Shown here piece after piece: positions 58,180 to 64,000 of a DNA stretch of 64,000 nt (its first letter is position 1; each line of letters opens with the position of its first letter). The notes below the pieces were generated by a model. The model was not told the origin of the DNA. It saw only the letters and a program-made list of their open reading frames with translations, and ran no database searches. Both the position numbers and the translations under genes were made by a program. Source of the DNA: Macrotrachela quadricornifera. Taxonomy: Eukaryota; Rotifera; Eurotatoria; Philodinida; Philodinidae. Location of the stretch: NCBI GenBank assembly GCA_022393335.1, contig JAJEKB010001446.1, positions 156,275-220,274 on the forward strand, in the 5' to 3' direction.

Positions 58180-59647
58180 ATGAAGTTATTATTTATTTCT
58201 TTGTCATTAATTTTGTTAGTTATTAATAATATAAATTCATTGAATATAGATGAATATACATTATCAATAGGAGAATTATTTACAGATGAAGAATTTCTTA
58301 AAGATTATATGAAATGGTCATTGAAATTATTTTCTCAACCAGATTATATATATGGAAAAAAACAAAAAGTTTTTCCATGTGAAATTCCTATAAAACAAAT
58401 ACGAAATGATCCAATAACAGTTCATAGTCTTCGTCCAAGTGATGTTCAATGTGTTGCAGCATTAGGTGATAGTTTAACAGCTGGTTTAGGTGCACATGCT
58501 TTAACACCAATTGGATTGTTCACTGAAAATAGAGGTAAAAAAATTTCATTTTATTTAAAACAAAAGAAAGAATAATTGAATTAAAAAGGATTATCATGGT
58601 CTATTGGTGGTGATCAATCATATGAAACATTAGTAACATTACCAAATATTCTTCGTGAATATAATCCTAATTTAAAAGGTTATTCAACAAAAAGTTCAGT
58701 CATTTTTCTTAAAGGTCAAAATTCTTCACATAATGCTCTTAATGTTGGTAAGTTTTGATTCTTATTTTTATAATAAATCTTTTTGTTTTTTTCTAAAGCT
58801 AAATCTGGAGATCGATCGTATAATGTGATTGATCAAACACATATTCTTCATGAAAGATTTATGTCAAATAAATATTGTGATATGAAAAATGATTGGAAAG
58901 TTATAACATTTTTTATTGGAGTAAGATTTAATTTTAAAAAGAGAAAAAAAAAATTTTATATTTTATTTTAGGGAAATGATTTATGTATATTTTGTGAAGA
59001 TTTACATAAACATAGTCCAGCTAATTTTACACAATATGTTAAAGAAACTTTAGATTTTCTTCATGAAAATTTTCCTCGAACATTTGTTAATCTTGTACTT
59101 GTTCTTGATGTTCGTAATGTTGAAAAATTAAATGCAGGTGGAAATGTTTGTAAATTACTTCATAGTAGAACATGTCCATGTGCTGCTTTTCCAACTGAGA
59201 ATGATAGAGAAAAATTAGGCAAATATATACCAGCATATCATGAACATCTTATTAAATTAGTTAATAGTGGACAATATGATACACGTGATGATTTCACAGT
59301 TGTTATTCAACCTTTTATGGCTCATACAAAACTTCCAATAAAAGACGATGAAATTGATTATAGTTATTTTGCACCTGATTGTTTTCATTTTAGCGGTTAG
59401 TTTAGTTTTTAAAGGAATTACTTTTTTTTTTTGTTATAATATTATATTAATTATAGGTAAAGGACATTCGCGAGCAGCATTTTCACTTTGGAATAATATG
59501 CTTGAACCAGTTGGGAAGAAAAAATGGGAATGGTATGAACATGAAAAACTTGAATGTCCAACAAATGAACGACCTTATTTTGCTACACGATTAAATTCTC
59601 CTCAACAATTTGAAAAAATTCCACAAACAGATTCAATGATTATATAA
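58180..59647 (+). CDS. Phospholipase B1-like GDSL-type lipase, secreted
   Basis: Five exons (58180-58534, 58589-58747, 58799-58920, 58972-59395, 59457-59647) with introns of 54, 51, 51 and 61 nt join in frame to give 416 residues. Residues 1-20 ([18 protein letters not shown]) form a signal peptide. [11 protein letters not shown] holds the nucleophile Ser (about 99), [13 protein letters not shown] follows across the first intron, and FIGGNDLC (about 212-219) is block III, split by the third intron. [15 protein letters not shown] holds the Asp/His pair, split by the fourth intron. This is the pattern of animal phospholipase B1/AdPLB-type enzymes. It should hydrolyse phospholipid or acyl esters outside the cell or at its surface. 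Vertebrate enzymes carry several tandem units; this has a single one and no C-terminal membrane segment. Confidence 0.9.
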
Positions 59648-60360
59648 ATTTATTTATTAGTTAAATATTATGTCTATTTGTTATATTTTGTTTTTGTTTA
59701 CAAAATATTTCATCCAAAGTTATTCTATCAACAAAAAAAAGGCAAAGAATTAATAAAACATTATTATTAAATATAGATGTTACACATGAAATATTGTTTG
59801 ATTATTACAGAATTATTTATTGTATTTGACATATCTGAAAATATTGTTTAGTTAAACTTCTAAGATGTTCTGTAGAAATGAGATGCGTTTGATTTTACTT
59901 TAAAAAAAATACAATTTATGATTATATAAATTATTTGAAGGACTAAGAACATCACTTCTGTTTTATTCTTTGATGTTCTCAAAAATCGCTAGTAAATTGT
60001 CGATTAATCGTGCACTTAAGGGTTCTTCTCTCAGAGAAATCGATTTTTTTGACAACATTTCGATATGAAGTTTTATACGTATTCTGCTAGTCCTTGTAAT
60101 GGACTGTATACTAGCATAATTCTTTTTTTGCTCAAACATACAGATCAATTGTTCGATAAGTGTATTTCTGAGTTCTCATAGGGGATGAATATGAATCAAA
60201 AATTTTATTTCCCGATCAAAATCAGTTTTGTTGAGGGTATATAGTTTATGTGGACAGGCTTTTCACCATAACGACTCGATACGAAAGTGATATTTTTTTT
60301 CTGTTGCATAGAAGACTATTAGAATCAGATTTTTGAATTTCTCTTTTACGGAATAAAAAA
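59648..60360. other. Intergenic, nothing recognised
   Basis: 3' flank of the lipase gene with no gene. The minus frame 59963-60148 lacks any motif. Confidence 0.45.
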
Positions 60361-60990
60361 CTTACGAGAGAACCTTTCCAACTGTCAAATCGCTTTTTAG
60401 ATAAAATCTAGTAGGTTCTAGGTTATTGACTATGCTGATTCCGAATATGGACATGAAAAATTCCCTTAGGCCTTCTTTTCGAAGTTAAAGGCATTTTGTT
60501 GGAGATTTAGTCTATGGAATGGTATTTAGTAACAAATCCAATGAAAATATTTTGATTTAAGATTTTGCCCACAGAAAGGTTTATTTATAAGTAGGATGTC
60601 CTGTAAATTTCAGCTCTGAAAAATGCATCTTTCTCGAGATATTAAACTCTCAGAAAATATCCTATATAACCCATAAGACGTTACAATTGTCTATTTTTCT
60701 GAGAGTTTAATATCTCGAGAAAGATGCATTTTTCAGAGCTGAAATTTGCAGGGCATTCTACTTATAAATAGATCTTTCTGTGGGCGAAATCTTAAATCAA
60801 AATATCTTCATTGGATTTGTTGCTAAATACCATTCCATAGGCTAAATTTCCAACAAAATGCCTTTAATTTCGAAAAGAAGGCCTAAGGGGTTTTTTATGT
60901 CCATATTCGGAATCAGCATAGTCAATAACCTGGAACCTACTAGTTTTTATCTAAAAAGCGATTTGACAGTTGGAAAGGTTCCCTCGTAAG
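60361..60990. mobile_element. Foldback element, 0.63 kb, near-complete hairpin, ACGAGGGAA terminus
   Basis: Arms of about 295 bases pair almost throughout. cttacgagagaacctttcca (left, 60361) faces its partner ending ccctcgtaag (60990). Inside, aactgtcaaatcgctttttag, gtaggttctaggttattgac, gccttcttttcgaa, cattttgttggagattt and aaagatgcatttttcagagc-type blocks recur inverted. The centre is near 60680 with a loop of about 40 bases. The outer 40 bases match the element at 18052-18687. No open frame. Confidence 0.85.
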
Positions 60991-61598
60991 AAGAAAAAAT
61001 AAAAAGTATTTATATTAAATAAAGACTTATTATTTAATTATCGTTTGAAATAATCTATAAAACACAAATTTAAAGTTATCTATTTAATGAATACAATTAA
61101 TACTTTCTTTTCAATTCATTGCTAAATTCAATAGACAAGAGTTGTATAGTCAATATATGCAACTCAACTTACGACCATATACAATCGTATACTAGTCTTA
61201 TACAGTAATCGTTTACTCTCAACGTATCTGTTGATCATATTTTACTGTGTAGCATCTTATACGTCTACCATTTTTAGAAGTATATTCGTCAGATACAACC
61301 ATATAGGATGTATGTATTTTTTTCCTGGGTATGAAAGAAGAGAATTCAAATTAAAAAAATCTTGAAATATTTCTCATATTAATTCGTAACTCACAATCAA
61401 TTTCTGAGAAATCGTTTTCTTGTACTATAAGTACAATATAATTGGATTTAATCATTATTTTTAGTTTTGATGAATATTTTTGTCGTAGCTTAATTGGTGC
61501 GATTAAAGTATTTCTGAAATATTTGTTTTAAAATAAATTTAAAAAGAAAATATACATGAAATAATACGATAAACAAAAAGAGTTAATTAAAATAAAAT
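60991..61598. other. Intergenic, nothing recognised
   Basis: A+T-rich spacer with several cgtatac/tatacg words (61140-61320) like those around 3200-3370 and 4430-4510. No gene. Confidence 0.4.
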
Positions 61599-62770
61599 TT
61601 AAAAATGAGCAACCATTTGTTCGTTTGCTTGTTGAATTCGTTGATAAACAACTTCAAAAATCGGTTCATGGATATATCCAATTCTATGATAATGTGTTTT
61701 AGTACTTATATATGGTACAAGTTGTTCATATGCATCTTTTAATTGATTCATAGCTTTTTCTCTTTCTTCTAATAAATTTTTATTATCATTTTCATTAGCC
61801 CATTTTAAAGTAATATGAAGATAATTTTTTGAAGCTTGTTGATGATTTTCATTTGCTTTTATTTTTCCATGATAATCATCACGAATTTTTGATAACATTA
61901 TTTGATCTTGTTCTGTTGGTGGAATATAATTAAAATCTGGATGATTTCCATTAAATCGTTTAGGTAAATTTGATATATCAATATATTTAGTTAAATCATC
62001 AAGATCTTTAATAAAATGTATTTTATGTTCAACAACAGGATCTATCCATCGTTTAATTATATACCAACAACCATTAAATATCCATGGAGCATTAATAATA
62101 AGTGCAAGACCAAGTGATTCTGGATAATAATTCTCAAGAAGATTAATAAGAAATTTTACATGTTGATAATCCATATTTTGCATAGAAAAATCAGTCATAT
62201 CAAAAATAGCTGTTACAGATTCAATTGGATTATGTAAGAATTTTCTTCCTACTTCCATACAAAAAACAGTTAGCTTTTCTGTTGCTTCAGGTGGAAATTC
62301 ACCTCTTATATGATCTTTTACAGATATATAATTTACTGGACGACCAACTTTATCATGACCGATAAAATATGTTTTACCTGTTAATATTTCTTCATAACAA
62401 AGTTCAGATTCACCTTTTGCAACAAGTTGATTAACACCCCATTTAAGTCTCCATTTTAATGTATCTATAAATTGTCTTAATGCATCATCAACATCCCATT
62501 TTCTTGCGCGAAGCCATCGTAATAAAACAACATCTGGATTATCATAACCAAATGCACAAAATAATTCTTTTCCATAAATGGAATCAACAAGACTTTCAGA
62601 AGATAAATTAAATTCATTATTTATTGTATTGATAACACTTATCCATAATGCTTTAAGACTTTCTTTTTCATTCTTATTAAGATTATCTAATAGAAAAAAA
62701 TGCCTAGAAAATATTAATTATTCAATAATTAAAATCACTTACTAATATGTCCTGAATCATTAGCAGTCAT
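61599..62770 (-). CDS. CRAL-TRIO (Sec14-like) lipid-binding protein
   Basis: Two exons, 62743-62770 (28 nt) and 61599-62686, join in phase 1 across a 56-nt intron (GTAAGT...TATTAG) to 371 residues. The first exon is only MTANDSGHI plus one base. An alternative acceptor at TTCTAG, 14 bases upstream, leads to a stop and was rejected. LLRWLRARKWDVDDALRQF (about 60-80) is the CRAL-TRIO N-domain. GKTYFIGHDKVGRPVNYI and VTAIFDMTDFSMQNMD lead into the Sec14 lipid-binding domain. INAPWIFNGCWYIIKRWIDP forms the gating-helix region and KDLDDLTKYIDISNLPKRFN its end. Such proteins carry phosphoinositides, sterols or retinoids between membranes in the cytosol; the ligand is unknown here. The C-terminal 110 residues are helical and charged. 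Confidence 0.9.
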
Positions 62771-64000
62771 TTAAAGATTTTTTTTTTTTAAATATTATTT
62801 TAATATCTACATAACATTTTATCTAAAAGAAAATATTTTTATTGTTGAAAAATATTCTATTTCAAATATATTTTATCTATTAAAAAGAGGAAGTATCAGT
62901 TTGGGCAAGGTCGTTATAATAATATCTTTCCTTGATACTTACTATTTAATAATGAGTCAAATATATATATGTATGTATATATATATATAATGCTGACAAG
63001 AAAAAATGTGAATATTTGCTCTTTTTTTACCTATGTCCATGTGATTACTTTTATTGATGAAATTTGGATAATGTTATATTCATGCAAAGAAACAAATTAT
63101 TATTGTTTTCTCTTTCGTTCTTGCATTCAACATGTACAAAGCGCAAATAAAAATATTTTTCAACGTGAAAATACTTTTATAATTTGGTATTCACATGAAA
63201 TCAATGAAGGTCAACAATATGATAGCAAGAATTTTGGGTTTTTTTAATCTCAAAATATAGTTTAATTGTAAATTACAAATTAGAAATAAGATTTAATCAT
63301 TAATTCGAATTCTTAAAATATGAATGAAAAAAAAATTTTCTTTTTAATACATGTTTTTCACTATATTTCAACATTAAAAAACCGAGCTTATAGAGATTAA
63401 CGAATTATACTGACAGTTAAAAAGAAAAGATCGATTTTAGGTATCATTCTACTTTTGAAGAGATATTATGTACAAGTCTAGCATGTTCAATATATTAATT
63501 TTGCATGAATGAAATCAAATTTTCGTTCTATTATTTTTGTTTTTCAAGATATGGTATATGCGATCATATGTAATTTTTTTATTGATTTAATAGAAATTCT
63601 TCGCAAATCATTTTATTAGTTTACGATAAGCAGCATGGTGTCTCAAACTTAGTTTAAAGTAAATACTTGAAAACAGATTCAATAATTCAATCAAATTGAA
63701 TCTTTATCAATTGTCAAGTAATTAAGAATAAAACCTTAAGACTATTTTTAAATTAAAAACAAAAGTGGATATTCTTCATATTTCGATCATTGCGAATGGA
63801 AATAATATTCTAAACATATGATTTGATAGGACGAATTTTGTTCTATAAAACCTATAAATTCATCAAATTGTAAAATTTACCTTAATAGATTTTGCATGCA
63901 CTGGATTTCAGACAATACTATTTGCCATATATACAGAAGTATTGCATGCAAATATTTACATAGATAAAAGTCCAACGTGATTTTATATATTTTACTTGAC
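62771..64000. other. Upstream flank of the CRAL-TRIO gene, nothing recognised
   Basis: A+T-rich, with a TA/TG-rich microsatellite at about 62960-62988. The plus frame 62969-63247 starts in the microsatellite and shows no motif. No gene, repeat or RNA was recognised up to the window edge. Confidence 0.4.

Noticed and set aside
62969..63247. 92-codon plus frame near the window end
   Set aside because: It begins in a TA/TG microsatellite and has no domain, splice context or start context supporting a gene.

Overview
The window looks like nuclear DNA of a small-genome invertebrate, most probably a bdelloid rotifer. The reasons are very high A+T, compact spliceosomal introns (many of 46-61 nt), a secreted NHL-repeat protein whose repeats carry the VAGGNGKG-type linkers I associate with bdelloids, and a dense load of decayed transposable elements of many classes (R2-clade LINEs, piggyBac, mariner, pogo-like and hAT-like MITEs, foldback elements). 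The organism call is inference; no species-diagnostic gene is present.

Layout. 1-786 is the 3' end of an unrecognised, possibly glycoside-hydrolase-like gene. 1.4-5.8 kb holds two 1.26-kb inverted-terminal-repeat elements and a degenerate tandem repeat. 5.8-13 kb is a graveyard of at least four R2-clade retrotransposon copies, all on the + strand, with a decayed 28S rRNA fragment between two of them. 13-21 kb is gene-poor: a MULE relic, a pogo-like MITE and a foldback element. 21.2-24.2 kb carries a duplicated small gene (two 68-aa proteins differing at five residues). An astacin relic (about 26.5 kb) and a chitin-binding/NHL secreted protein (27.8-29.2 kb) follow. 29.7-34 kb has two more foldbacks and a stray copy of a cathepsin gene's 3' end. 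34.7-38.7 kb contains a three-exon gene with an I-PpoI-like His-Me finger zinc domain, a piggyBac with both ends but half its transposase, a 157-bp hAT-type MITE and the intact cathepsin L-like gene. 39-42.6 kb has nested inverted-repeat elements and a two-exon coiled-coil gene. A 400-base N gap lies at 42837-43236, with the same 47 bases on both sides. From 46 kb on the genes are metabolic: a periplasmic-binding-fold/methyltransferase fusion, an aldo-keto reductase, a five-exon cytochrome P450, a five-exon phospholipase B1-like GDSL lipase and a CRAL-TRIO lipid-transfer protein. A mariner relic sits between the reductase and the P450, and a near-perfect 630-bp hairpin between the lipase and the CRAL-TRIO gene.

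Exon-intron models were built by eye from GT/AG sites, and every multi-exon model given closes in frame. The genes do not form an obvious pathway. The P450, reductase, lipase and CRAL-TRIO protein are consistent with detoxification and lipid handling. The gene most worth following up is the I-PpoI-like endonuclease-domain protein at 34699-35490. Next are the fusion enzyme at 46280-48049, the 28S fragment among R2-clade elements, and the family of about 0.6-kb foldbacks that share an ACGAGGGAAGG terminus.
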